Under the pieces are notes generated by a model that did no database searches, was not told the DNA's origin, and saw nothing but the letters and a program-made list of their open reading frames with translations. Of a stretch of DNA of 64,000 bases, positions 48,355 to 58,616 are shown in pieces. Each line of letters begins with the position of its first letter. Positions within the stretch are counted from its first letter, which is position 1. Origin of the DNA: Ureaplasma canigenitalium ATCC 51252 (GTDB lineage: Bacteria; Bacillota_I; Bacilli_A; Mycoplasmatales; Mycoplasmoidaceae); the NCBI RefSeq assembly GCF_000712165.1, contig NZ_KL544010.1:62001-126000 (forward strand), written 5' to 3'. The translations under genes and the position numbers were made by a program.

Positions 48355-48561
48355 ATGAACATATCATATGAACCATTATGGAATCTTTTAAAAACAAGAA
48401 AAATGAAGAAAAAAGATTTACTAGAAAAAGCAAATTTAACAACTAATTGTATTGCGAATATGGGTAAGAATGAATATATATCTTTAAAGAATATTACGAA
48501 AATTTGTGAATCATTGAATTGTAATATTGAAGAAATTATAGAGATAATAAATGAGAATTAA
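48355..48561 (+). CDS. XRE-family HTH regulator of the R-M system
   Basis: A 68-aa helix-turn-helix protein of the Cro/C1 type (KMKKKDLLEKANL, then TNCIANMGKNEYISLKNI). Proteins of this kind commonly precede methyltransferase genes in Firmicutes and act as controller proteins. It follows AGAGGAAGG and lies 11 bp before the restriction gene. Trp is TGG. Confidence 0.85.
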   Translation: MNISYEPLWNLLKTRKMKKKDLLEKANLTTNCIANMGKNEYISLKNITKICESLNCNIEEIIEIINEN

Positions 48562-48572
48562 AGTATGAATAT

Positions 48573-49364
48573 TTGGACAAAAAAAGTATAGATTTGGCAA
48601 ATCAAAGAAATTATTTGGATTTACTTTTTAGGATATATCCTATGTCTGTCAACTTAAGGAGAGAACTAAAAGAAAAAGATATAAGAGATATTAAACATTA
48701 TTTTGAAAATAGAGATTCAAAAAATTTATTAAATGTTTTATTGACACAAGAAATTTTTCCAATTAAAGATTCTTATGTAGCATATTTAAAGAGAGATAAA
48801 AATGCTATAGATAGAAATCCAAATACTGTAAATAGAATAACAGGAATATTATATGAATTAGGGCTTGATGAAATTTTTGATAAAACAACTGAGCCAAAAG
48901 AAACAAATAGACAAATAGGTCCAATGTTTAAAAATTGGATAGATACGGGTGCATTAGGTTGTAAAGTAACAACTTCTACAGAAGAGTTTGTCAGCAGTAC
49001 AGAGAATATAGTTTTCAATGGTTCTGATGCAAGTATGAAAAATTTTGCTAATGAATTTTTAGGATATGATAGAAATAAAGGTTTAGATTTTATGGCTAAA
49101 TTCAACAATACTTATATCTTAGGGGAAGCTAAATTTTTGACAGATTTTGGTGGACACCAAAATGCACAATTTGCTGATGCAGTTGCTACAATGAAAGAAC
49201 CATTAAGAGATACTGAACATAATGTTAAAGTGATTTCAATTTTAGATGGAGTATTGTATATAAAAACAAAAAATAAAATGTATAGTAGTATCTGCAATGA
49301 TTTTTCAAATGATGAAGTAATAGTATCTGCTGTATTGCTAAGAGATTACTTATATTCAATTTAG
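48573..49364 (+). CDS. Predicted type II restriction endonuclease (imported system)
   Basis: A 263-aa protein with a PD-(D/E)XK-like site: GLDFMAKF (Asp) and LGEAKFLTDFGGHQ (Glu-x-Lys), with a following Gln/Asp-containing helix, typical of restriction enzymes. It lies between an HTH regulator and a DNA methyltransferase, which supports the role. The recognition site is unknown. The start shown is TTG at 48573; no ATG in frame lies nearby (the next is 48639) and no ribosome site is seen, so the N-terminus is uncertain. Its only Trp codon is TGG. Possibly related to Tsp45I-type enzymes, a guess. Confidence 0.75.
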   Translation: MDKKSIDLANQRNYLDLLFRIYPMSVNLRRELKEKDIRDIKHYFENRDSKNLLNVLLTQEIFPIKDSYVAYLKRDKNAIDRNPNTVNRITGILYELGLDEIFDKTTEPKETNRQIGPMFKNWIDTGALGCKVTTSTEEFVSSTENIVFNGSDASMKNFANEFLGYDRNKGLDFMAKFNNTYILGEAKFLTDFGGHQNAQFADAVATMKEPLRDTEHNVKVISILDGVLYIKTKNKMYSSICNDFSNDEVIVSAVLLRDYLYSI

Positions 49365-49376
49365 CGAGGAAATAAT

Positions 49377-50480
49377 ATGTTTTTAGATTATAAGGATAAA
49401 AAGTCCTTAGAGGAAATTGATAAAATTATTGAGTTTAAAAAATTAGAGTTAAAAAGTATTTCTAAAGGAGAAGAAAAAGGATTATATATTAGTGGAGATA
49501 ACTTTGACTCTATGATTATGTTATTAAACGACTTTGAAAATAAAATAGACTTGGTATATATCGATCCACCTTTTAACACTAATTCTAATTTTTACTATAA
49601 TGAAGATAAGGTATCAACTATTAGTTCATCTAAAAATGATAGTTTAGCATACAGTGATAAAATGTCATTAAGTGATTATTTAGAATTTATAAGAGAAAGA
49701 TTAATTTTAATAAAAAGATTACTTAGTGATAGAGGTACATTATATTTTCATATTGATTGTAAATTAGGGCATTATATAAAACTAATACTTGATGAAATAT
49801 TTGGAATGGAAAATTTTGTAAATGATATTACTAGAGTAAAATCAAACCCTAAAAACTTTAAGCGAAGAGCTTTTGGAAATGAGAAAGATGTTATTTATAT
49901 CTATTCAAAGAAATCACAAAACAACATATTCAACAATATAACTATTCCTTTAAGTGATGAAGAAATATTAAAAAAATTTCCAAAGATTGATGAAAATGGA
50001 AGAAGATATAACACTGTACCTTGTCATGCTCCGGGAGAAACAAAAAACGGAGAAACCGGTGGCGTTTGGAAAGGGATGTTAGCTCCAAAAGGGAGACATT
50101 GGAGGTGTAGTCCTAAAGAACTTGATAAGTTAGACGATGAAGGTTTAATAGAGTGGTCTAAAAATGGTGTTCCAAGAATAAAAAAGTTCTCTGATGAGCA
50201 TAAAGGAAAAAAAATGCAAGATATATGGATGAATTTTAAAGACCCACAGAATCCGATATATCCTACCGAGAAAAATTTAGATATGTTATCAATGATAGTA
50301 GAGCAATCATCTAATGAAAATTCAATTATTATGGATTGTTTTTGTGGTTCATCTAGTTTTTTATTGGCTGGAATAAATAAAAAGAGGTATGTTATAGGCA
50401 TTGATAAATCGGATATATCAAAAGAAGTTTTGATGAAAAAAAGAACAGATATTACAAATTTAAATATAGTTGACTTATAA
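49377..50480 (+). CDS. DNA adenine/cytosine-N methyltransferase (imported system)
   Basis: A 367-aa amino-methyltransferase of beta order: motif IV IDPPFNTNSNFYYNED (about residues 61-76) before motif I MDCFCGSSSFLLAG near the C-terminus. The segment WKGMLAPKGRHWRC with GEKNG-type residues is the target-recognition area. It probably makes N6-methyladenine, though N4-methylcytosine cannot be excluded. The start follows GCGAGGAAATA, 12 bp after the restriction gene. Trp codons are all TGG, unlike the neighbouring native genes. Confidence 0.88.
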   Translation: MFLDYKDKKSLEEIDKIIEFKKLELKSISKGEEKGLYISGDNFDSMIMLLNDFENKIDLVYIDPPFNTNSNFYYNEDKVSTISSSKNDSLAYSDKMSLSDYLEFIRERLILIKRLLSDRGTLYFHIDCKLGHYIKLILDEIFGMENFVNDITRVKSNPKNFKRRAFGNEKDVIYIYSKKSQNNIFNNITIPLSDEEILKKFPKIDENGRRYNTVPCHAPGETKNGETGGVWKGMLAPKGRHWRCSPKELDKLDDEGLIEWSKNGVPRIKKFSDEHKGKKMQDIWMNFKDPQNPIYPTEKNLDMLSMIVEQSSNENSIIMDCFCGSSSFLLAGINKKRYVIGIDKSDISKEVLMKKRTDITNLNIVDL

Positions 50481-50486
50481 CTTTTG

Positions 50487-50517
50487 AGATAACCTTTGTT
50501 ATCTTAATTATTTTTTA
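50487..50517 (+). terminator. Terminator of the imported R-M system
   Basis: Stem AGATAAC / GTTATCT followed by a T-rich run. Confidence 0.75.
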
Positions 50518-50588
50518 TCGTTTCTTATTTTTCTTTGTTCACATAGGTGCGAAGAAGTTTCGTTTAAGAATTGTTAAAGATAACTATA

Positions 50589-50613
50589 AAAAAACCGCTC
50601 CTGGAGCGGTTAA
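50589..50613. terminator. Hairpin after mtnN, beside the island edge
   Basis: Near-palindromic stem ACCGCTCC / GGAGCGGT preceded by A8; on the minus strand it has a T run and ends mtnN. It contains CTCCTGGAGCG, the inverse of CGCTCCAGGAG at 47791-47801. Confidence 0.75.
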
Positions 50614-50627
50614 TATAAAATAAGGTT

Positions 50628-51353
50628 TTAATTTAATTTATTTTTGTATACGGAGATGGCCTCAATAATGCTAAATAAATGGTTCTCAAATCATTTATTA
50701 ATAGCATCCATATTTTGGTTAAACTGATCAGAACTTTTCTCATCGTTATAAATTGTGTCAGACACCATTTTTAGACTAACAAAACCGGTGTTCATTTTGT
50801 GACAAACCTGAGCAATGCTAGCTAGTTCCATATCGATTAAATCAATATTTTTAGTACAGGGAAGATTACTAATATTATCCTTGTGGATAAATTTGTCAAT
50901 AGTTCCAACATTCCCATATTTTAAAATAACACCAGAGTTTTTTAAGATTGGGTCAACGAAAGAAAAGACATCTTTTTGACATCAAAAAATAGTTGGTTGA
51001 CGTGGTACCTGGTTGAGTTCATAACCGAATGCAGAGACATCAACATCGAGATATTTGGTTTGTTCAATTAAGTACAGGGTAAGTGGTTGATCATCCTTTT
51101 TGATTGAACATGACGAACCAACATTTAGAATGATGAAAGGTTTAAAAGTATTAATCATAATGGAAGTTGCATGGGCTGCATTGACCTTACCAACATCACT
51201 AAAACAAAGTACAACTTTTTGCTCCCTATCGTAATACTTTACCTTAAAAAGATAAAAGTCAATCCCACCCTCTTTATAAAATTTTTTGGACTTTATTTTA
51301 TTTTCGAAAAAATTTTTAATTTCACTTTTTAGTGCGACAACCATTCCAATCAT
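50628..51353 (-). CDS. mtnN: 5'-methylthioadenosine/S-adenosylhomocysteine nucleosidase
   Basis: A 241-aa enzyme that cleaves adenine from methylthioadenosine and S-adenosylhomocysteine, the by-products of SAM use. Motifs: MIGMVVALKSEI at the N-terminus, LNVGSSCSI, the IDMELASIAQVC segment and VSDTIYND with the catalytic Asp. TGA-Trp at 50979. It starts 1 bp after the stop of the nadD-yqeK fusion, in one operon. Confidence 0.93.
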
Positions 51354-51354
51354 A

Positions 51355-52548
51355 TTAACTAAAATCCTTTTTCTTTAAACAAGCTACTATTTCATTATAA
51401 GTGGAGTTTAAATCAATTTTACTAAGGATGCGTAAATCTTTGATGTTTTCGAAATCATCCACATTTCGTTTACACTCTAGTTTGTCAGCAACGAATAAGA
51501 TTTGGTCAAGCATACTAGGATTTTCCATATTCGGAATAGTGTGATTCTTAATTGCGTTGATTATTTCTTGATCCTTCAAATTGAAATAGTTAACAAGATA
51601 GTGGCTAGCTAGATACCCGTGCAAGACCCTGTAGGATGGAACATCAGTAATGTATTTTTCAATATTTCATTTTTGATAGAAGTAGTTAGTTTGTTCTTCG
51701 TCATACGACTTAAAAAGGTCGTGATAAAGACCAGCGACATATGCTTTCTTCTTTAATCTAGGACAATGGATGGAAGCGAGCATTTGAGCATAAGAACCAA
51801 CACGAAAACCGTGATATACACGATCAAGACGACTAAAATGGGTTCGTCCTTTTCCTAGATTTACATTATGTTTGTAAAGGAGATAGACAGCATAAAGTCC
51901 ATTTTCAATAATGTATTTAAACACCTTTTTATTAAGGTATTTACCGTTAAAGTTATTTTTAATATTAGTTGATGATATCTGGTAATTCTTTAAGTTACGA
52001 TAAATAATCTTATGGTTTTCATAGAGAAAAGATGAACAATGACACATTGTTTGATGACAAACAAAACATTCTTGTTTTCGTTGATAACAAATGATTTTAA
52101 CTTTTTCTAAAATTGTTTGATAATCTTTCCATTTATGAAAAGATTCCATTTGGTCTTGACCGATAATCATATAAAATTCAATATTTTGATAACGACGAGT
52201 AAAGTAGTTAATAGTATCAATCGTATAATTGAAATTCATTTTCTTTTCGATTGTTGAAACTTTGAAGACCTTTTTATTTGAAAGAGCAAGGTGGAGCATT
52301 TTTTTTCGATCGTTAAGTGGTGCTACTTCATTTTTTTTCATCTCAATGAAGTTTTCAACTTCAGTTTCGTATTTTTTTGGTTGACGAAAAAATTTGTGGT
52401 TTGAAAGGATAAAAATACAGTTTTTTGCATGTATGTAGCGAAGTGCATCATTTGCCATTTCAAGATGAGCACTATGTACCATATCAAACATCCCAGGAAA
52501 AAGGATGACTTTCTTTTTTAAAAATCGTTTAGATGATGGCATAAGCAT
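51355..52548 (-). CDS. nadD: NadD-YqeK fusion: nicotinate-nucleotide adenylyltransferase plus HD hydrolase
   Basis: A 397-aa two-domain protein. Residues 1-200: nucleotidyltransferase with VILFPGMFDMVHSAHLEMA (HxGH-type motif varied to HSAH), FYMIIGQDQMESFHKW and SSTNIKNN. Residues 215-397: YqeK-type HD domain with RVYHGFRVGSYAQML, AGLYHDLFK (HD pair) and FVADKLE. NadD makes NaAD in NAD synthesis; YqeK hydrolyses dinucleoside tetraphosphates. The fusion is known in mycoplasmas. It overlaps yqeH by 20 bp (or 14 if the ATG at 52542 is used). Confidence 0.9.
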
Positions 52549-53611
52549 TTAGTTTTATGTTAATGTTTTTTGGATGGTGAATAATAATAAGACTCGCTCC
52601 TGGACTGATTGAAATCATACCAAGACCGTTTAATGAGATATTATGTTTTTTAGACTCGTCAAGGGTTATTTCGGTTGTTGTAAACTCAATGTCTTTTTGA
52701 TAATTGTATTTAAAAATAGAGTTTCTCTTTTCAAAGTTTTTCATTAAGTTAACACTCTTAACTCTTTTTATGTCAACATTTCGATTTAGATAGAAACTGA
52801 AAGTTGTCGGGGTTCCTTCTTTAAATGACACAGCAAGAAGTCCAGAAACCATAATGGATTGGTCTTTTTCAATTTGATAATTACTAACTTTAATGTCGTT
52901 CGCAATTAAATGTTCAACATCCTTAGGATTAACATAATTAAGGATATTGTCCTTATAAACAATTCCAGGACAGTCTAAAATTTGACAACGATCGACGGTA
53001 ATTTTGTTGATATTAAGGGTAGTGTTTGTTTTTGCATTAGTGGTAAGATGCATTTCAACTTTGTTATTTTTCAGAATATGATTAATGATGCTAGATTTAC
53101 CAACATTACTTTTACCGAAAAAAATAGTTTTCTTTTTTTCTTTGTTATAGTCTTTGATTAAACTAAAAATTCGTTTAATACTAGAATTGTTTTTGATTGA
53201 AGAATAAATAATTTTTGGATGTTTAAAACCATGATGCATTAAAGTTTGTTCTACAAAATGGTTTGTATTTTCAGCGTGATATTTCTTTGGTAATAAATCT
53301 AGTTTATTAACGATAAAAACAACACTATCCTGATGAGTTGATAGTTCGTCGATAATAGTATTATCAAGATCAAGGATGTCAAGTACATTCAAAATTAATA
53401 AGTTCTTTAAATCAATTTCACTGATTACATCATTAACATAAACTTCATTGTTAACAACATCTTTTGGTAAACTTTCACGGTTGTAGTTTTTTAATTGAAA
53501 ACAACGCATACAATATTTTTTATTTTCATCTAATTTCGGTGTATATCCAAAGCTAGTTGGATCGTTTGTAAGATAAACCCCACAACCGATACATTTTTTG
53601 TTTAAATTCAT
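52529..53611 (-). CDS. yqeH: Circularly permuted GTPase YqeH
   Basis: A 360-aa GTPase of 30S ribosome assembly. An N-terminal zinc finger (CIGCGVYL ... YCMRCFQL) is followed by the permuted order of G motifs: VNKLDLLP (G4) before FFGKSNVGKSSIINH (G1) and DCPGIVY (G3). Length and order are as in YqeH/RsgA-type permuted GTPases. Between parC (13 bp) and nadD (overlap), it is part of the parE-parC-yqeH-nadD-mtnN operon. Confidence 0.95.
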   Translation of the reverse strand: MNLNKKCIGCGVYLTNDPTSFGYTPKLDENKKYCMRCFQLKNYNRESLPKDVVNNEVYVNDVISEIDLKNLLILNVLDILDLDNTIIDELSTHQDSVVFIVNKLDLLPKKYHAENTNHFVEQTLMHHGFKHPKIIYSSIKNNSSIKRIFSLIKDYNKEKKKTIFFGKSNVGKSSIINHILKNNKVEMHLTTNAKTNTTLNINKITVDRCQILDCPGIVYKDNILNYVNPKDVEHLIANDIKVSNYQIEKDQSIMVSGLLAVSFKEGTPTTFSFYLNRNVDIKRVKSVNLMKNFEKRNSIFKYNYQKDIEFTTTEITLDESKKHNISLNGLGMISISPGASLIIIHHPKNINIKLNAYAII

Positions 53612-53624
53612 CTAATCCTCGTTC

Positions 53625-56132
53625 TTAAAATAATGGTTTTTCATCGTTTGATATAACTTCATTATCAACTTTGATTTCGTCCGCATTTAAAGTTGGGTGA
53701 AGGTTAAAATTATCATGAACTTCGTTTAAATAACTATCTTCCTGTATATCAATAATTTTTGGAATTTCGTATTTGGTTAATTTACCTGATAGACCTTTTT
53801 GACGAAGAGCTTTAATAATAAAAGCAAAAACCTCGTTTTCCTCGTTCTTTAAGTAGAAAGCATTTTCCTTATAGTTTTGACAAATTGAAACTAATTCAAC
53901 TTTGTTCTTTCCCTTCTCGTAAATACTGACACCAGCTTGTGCTCGTTTTTTTAATGGTATTTCAGTTAGTGGAATGCTGGTATATCCAATGTTGAAGAAA
54001 CAATTTAAGACTACATCATTAGTTTTTGAAACAAATAATTTAACCATCCTGTCGTTTGGTTTTTGTTTCATGAAACGAATCCCTTTCGCATTTTTATTTA
54101 ATAGATTGACCTCATCGGACGGAATAAGAAGACATTCCCCAGCGGTATTAAAACCATAAAGAAGATAATTGTTGTTTTTTCTTATTAATTCAGCTCCTAT
54201 CAGTGATGCATCATCGTTTAATTTAATAATGCTTGATTCCTTCTTTTCGTTCATTAAATTAAGCTCAGCTAAATCAATACGTTTAACCATTCCATCGGAG
54301 CTAAGTAGAATTAATTGATAATCATTTGGTTTAGTTTTTTCATTAAAAGTAATCACTTTAATAATATGTTCGTTAAGAGATGTTTTAAACATACTACTTA
54401 AATGAACACCAAGTTCTTTTCATTTAAGAGTTTTAATCTTGTAAATAATGGTGTAGTAAATCTTTCCACTAGTGGTAATGAAACATACATAATCGTGCGA
54501 ATTAACTAGTTTTGTTAGAACCTGGATATCACCTTTTTTAAGTCCTGGATTATTATAATCAGAAGCTTCGAAAGCTTTTTTGGTTAGGGTTTTTATGTAT
54601 CCTTCTTTACTAACTGAAAGGATGAGATCACTCTGCATTACCATTTCACTTTGATTAATAGTTAATTCTTTGATTTCTTCAACTATTTTAGTTTTTCTCT
54701 CTTGATCAAAATCTTTTCGGTAGTTTTTGATTACGGATATGAAGTATTGCTTTGCGACATCTTCGCTGTTGATTCTTTCGTTTAAAGTTCTTTGTTCTTT
54801 GATTAAATTTTCTTTCTCAATGTTAAGTTCATCGATATTTGTTTTTGTAAGACGGTATAAACGCATCATCACAATAGCTTCAGCTTGATTTTCAGTAAAT
54901 TTGAACCGTTCTTTTAGGTTATCCTTAGCATTATTTTTTGAATCACTATGACGGATTATTTTGATTATTTCGTCCATATAGTCGATTGCTTTTATTAAAC
55001 CTTCAACAATTTCAAGACGGAGAATCACCTTGTTTAAATCATACTGATCCGTCTTTTTGATTACTTCCAGAGCAAACTTTATGTACCAGGTAAAATAAGA
55101 AATAAGGTCAACTTGTTTTGGTGCTCGGTCTACAATACTAATGAATTTGGTATGGTACGTAACTTGAAGATTAGTTTTCTTGTAAAGGAAGTTTTGTAGA
55201 TTAAGAAGCGATGCTTCCTTCCTTACATCAAGGACAATGGAAATCCCGTTAATATCACTTTCATCTCTTATTTCAAGAACATACTCGAGCTCTTTATTGT
55301 TCATTAATTGTTCAATACTTCTTATGATTTCAGCTTTATTTGTTTCGTATGGAATGCTTTTAATGATTAATTGATTAATTTTTTTATCATCTGTTTTTTC
55401 AATCATCGAAGCTCGAATAAGAAACTTACCTGCTCCTGTTTTATAAGAATCAACAACTCCACTTATCCCGTGAATTTCTCCCCCGGTTGGAAAATCAGGA
55501 GCTTTAATAATTTTAATTAATTCATCAAAACTTGGTTTTTTTGTTTTAAGAAGATAAATCAGTGCATCGAAAACTTCGGATGGATTGTGCGGAGGGATAT
55601 TCGTCGCATATCCCGAGGCGATTCCCGAGGCACCATTAATTAGTAAATTAGGGATGAGTGAAGGAAGGACTGATGGTTCTTTCTCCTGATCGTCGAAGTT
55701 AGGGATAAAGACAATATTTTCCTTTTTCAGGTTTCAGAGCATTATATTAGCAACTTTTGCTAATCGACTTTCGGTATAACGCATTGCCGCTGCATTATCT
55801 CCGTCGATTGACCCCTTATTTCCGTGCATATCAATTAAGCAAAGGTTGTTTTTTCAGTCTTGACTCATTCGAACCATAGCATCATAGATACTGCTATCCC
55901 CATGCGGATGGTATTTACCAATTACTTCACCAACAGTTCTAGCTGATTTTTTATATGGTTTATCAAAGAAGATATTAAGTTCATGCATTGCATATAAAAT
56001 TCTTCTCTGCACAGGTTTTAGACCATCACGGATGTCGGGTAATGCCCGATCTTGGATAATGTATTTTGCATATTTTCCGTATGCATTTGAGACAAGATCA
56101 TCAATCGGGGTAATTTTGACTTTATTGTTCAT
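53625..56132 (-). CDS. parC: DNA topoisomerase IV subunit A
   Basis: An 835-aa subunit that cuts and reseals DNA to decatenate chromosomes. The N-terminal [16 protein letters not shown] is ParC-like rather than GyrA-like, as is [11 protein letters not shown]. The catalytic Tyr is in [11 protein letters not shown]. The C-terminal beta-pinwheel repeats follow, lacking the GyrA box. The quinolone region reads [12 protein letters not shown] near 55877-55910, with Ser and Asp at the usual positions. The ATG at 56132 is chosen by homology; it overlaps the parE stop by 11 bp. Several TGA-Trp codons. Confidence 0.93.
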
Positions 56133-58053
56133 CTTCCTTAACTCCTGTATTAATGATTTCATCAACAACACTGAAATCGATATTTTGGTCAATTCATTTT
56201 TTTCTTAGAGCTACATCATCGCCCATTAAAGTATTGATTTGCTTCTCCGCTTGTAGAGCATCTTCGATTTTGACTTGAAGCAGAATGCGGTTTTCTTTTC
56301 TCATAGTTGTCTCATATAGTTGATCCGCATTCATTTCCCCAAGACCTTTATACCGTTGGATTTCAAAATTTTTGCAGTTTTTCTTCATTTCACTTAATTC
56401 GTATTCATCAAAACAATAATAATGTTTTTTGGTATTTAAATTAGTAAATTTATAAAGGGGAGGGAGAGCGATAAAAAGGTGGTTGTTCTCAATCAAAGGT
56501 TTTAGAAATTTATAAAAAAGAGTAATTAATAAAACTTGAATATGACTACCATCAGTATCAGCATCGGTCATGATAATGATTTTATGGTATTTAAGTTTTT
56601 TGATGTCAAAATCATTTCCAATTCCAGTTCCAAGGACATAAAAAAGGGAAGAAATTTCTTCGTTTTTAAGAACATCGACAAGTCGTTGTTTTAAAACATT
56701 CATTACTTTTCCGCGAAGGGGCAAAATAGCTTGGTGCTTTTTATCTCGTCCAAGTTTAGCTGAACCACCGGCCGAGTCCCCTTCAACGATGAAAAGTTCA
56801 TTCATTGTTGGATCTTTACTTTGGGCTGGAGTTAGTTTTCCGCCCATAAAACGCTCTTCTTTAATCTTTTTTGTTTTCTTTGTCTCTTCTTTTGCTTTAC
56901 GCATCAAATTCCGAACATTTCGTGCTTCAATCGCTCGGTTTATCATGGTAATAGCAATTGATTTGTTTTCTGAGAGAAAATAATTCAATTGTTGTTCTAC
57001 AACATTTTTAACAGCAGTAAAAGCTTCAGGTGTATATAGTTTATTTTTAGTTTGTCCTTCATATGAAATTAGTCGTTCAGGTACTTTAACACTAATAACA
57101 CACGACAGACCTTCACGGATATCATCACCCTCGAGGTTTTTTTCACGTTCTTTTAAAAGTTGATAGGTTCTTCCGAAATTATTAACAATATTTGAAAGTG
57201 CAGTTTTAAAGGCATTGACATGCACACCACCTTCGTTTGTTTTAACACTGTTTGCGAAAGAAACAATCATATCGTCTTCCCGATTGGTATAACTAAGGGA
57301 AACTTCAACGTTAATTCCGGAGTCAGTTCCTTCAAAATAAATCGGTTCTACAGTAGTCGTATAATCACTGTTAATATCCTTGATGAAATCCTTTAAACCT
57401 TCGTTACTAAAAAATTCATAGCGTTGATCGTTCACCTTATCGGTGAAGATAATTTTAAGACCACTATTTAAGTAACATGACTCTTTTAGTCTTGTTACAA
57501 TGCTTGTTGGAGAGAAGGAAATGTCGTGAAAAATTTCCTTATCTGGTCTGAAGGTAACAACAGTACCAGTCTTTCTCGTGTTACCAACTTCAGTTAAGGG
57601 TTTGACCGTTTTACCACCGTTTTCAAAACGACATTGATAAATTTTTCCGTTTCGGTAAACAGTCACATCGACAAAGGAACTTAATGCATTGACAACAGAA
57701 GCACCGACCCCATGAAGACCACCAGAAGTCTTATAAGCTCCTTCATCAAACTTTCCACCCGCATGGAGCACAGTAAAAACCGTTTCGACGGTTGATTTTT
57801 TTGATTGGGGGTTTTCCTCGACCGGGATACCTCGACCGTTATCCGATACGGACACTGACATATCCTTATTTAGGACAACTTCGATGTAATCAGCATTTCC
57901 GTTTAAAACCTCATCGATGGAATTATCAAGGAGTTCTCAGATGAGATGGTGCATACCGGTTGATGACGTTGAACCGATATACATTCCAGGACGTTTTCGA
58001 ACAGCTTCAAGACCTTCGAGGATTTTTATATCACTAGCTTCATATTTATTCAT
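56122..58053 (-). CDS. parE: DNA topoisomerase IV subunit B
   Basis: A 643-aa ATPase subunit. GHKL motifs: [33 protein letters not shown]; Toprim: [17 protein letters not shown] and [12 protein letters not shown]. The C-terminus (RRKKW, IDQNIDF) is of ParE style. The start is the ATG at 58053, giving [20 protein letters not shown], required for the complete ATP lid. Trp at 56194-56196 is TGA. First gene of the operon reading to mtnN. Confidence 0.94.
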
Positions 58054-58146
58054 TAATCTACCTTTTTAGCTTACATTACCTTAAAATATTATAAACCCGT
58101 TTCAATGTATTTAATTTTAACCTTATATAGGATAAAATAGGATTAT

Positions 58147-58266
58147 ATGAGTAGGAAAAAAAGAAAAGCCGCACTGATTTGCGGTATTGTCATCGGTGGA
58201 ATTATGATTGTTGGTCTTTCGGTTGGTCTTGCTGTAGGTTTAGCTAACAAAAAAAATAAAGCATAA
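58147..58266 (+). CDS. Single-TM mini-protein (39 aa)
   Basis: A 39-aa peptide: basic start MSRKKRKAA, one Gly/Val/Ile-rich hydrophobic helix of about 22 residues and a Lys/Asn tail. The ATG follows AGGATTAT, a variant site like those of other genes here. It is divergent from parE (93 bp between starts). Function unknown. The regular Gly spacing (GGIM, GLSVGLAVGLA) suggests helix packing or oligomerisation. Confidence 0.6.
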   Translation: MSRKKRKAALICGIVIGGIMIVGLSVGLAVGLANKKNKA

Positions 58267-58341
58267 CCTTTTTTTAAAAAAAGAAGGAAACTAGGAAAAA
58301 TATTATATTTGAATATTTTTTAATAAATTATTTCTAGTTTT

Positions 58342-58347
58342 AGGAGG
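58342..58347 (+). promoter_or_regulatory. Perfect Shine-Dalgarno with no ATG
   Basis: AGGAGG followed 5 bases later by ATT at 58353, which opens a 27-codon frame ending at the TAG of 58434-58436. ATT starts are rare; the peptide is not asserted as a gene. Confidence 0.4.
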
Positions 58348-58440
58348 ATTACATTAATTTTAATCCATCGAGATTCTTTTTTTTGCTAGTGTCTATGAAC
58401 ATGACAAAAAAGGATGATAGAGTAAGCATGGTTTAGCTTA

Positions 58441-58501
58441 AAAAAAGTGAAATACTATGTAGAAAATCTACCGATATTTGTTGAGAAAAGCTCACTTTTT
58501 T
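58441..58501 (+). terminator. Nested hairpin terminator or small-RNA 3' end
   Basis: Outer stem AAAAAAGTGA / TCACTTTTTT, inner stem GTAGA-AAA-TCTAC, ending in T. It would end any transcript crossing 58267-58440. Confidence 0.55.
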
Positions 58502-58616
58502 AAAAAAAACAGAAAAAAGGTTATTTTTTTGTCAGTTTGTCTTTTCGTTTTTTCTTTTCTATGTAATTATAAATAATTAACTTATTGATACAAATTGTTG
58601 ATTAAGGAATAGACAT

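Larger units (their letters stand above)
58267..58616. other. Gene-poor stretch with structured RNA-like region
   Basis: No conventional gene. It contains a perfect AGGAGG at 58342-58347 without an ATG at the right distance, and a nested hairpin at 58441-58501 ending in a T run. It may encode a small RNA or leader peptide. The final 50 bases hold the promoter of the modular lipoprotein. Confidence 0.5.

Noticed and set aside
56122-58053. GyrB instead of ParE for the ATPase subunit
   Set aside because: The adjacent A subunit has ParC-type signatures ([21 protein letters not shown]), and the B subunit ends in ParE style.
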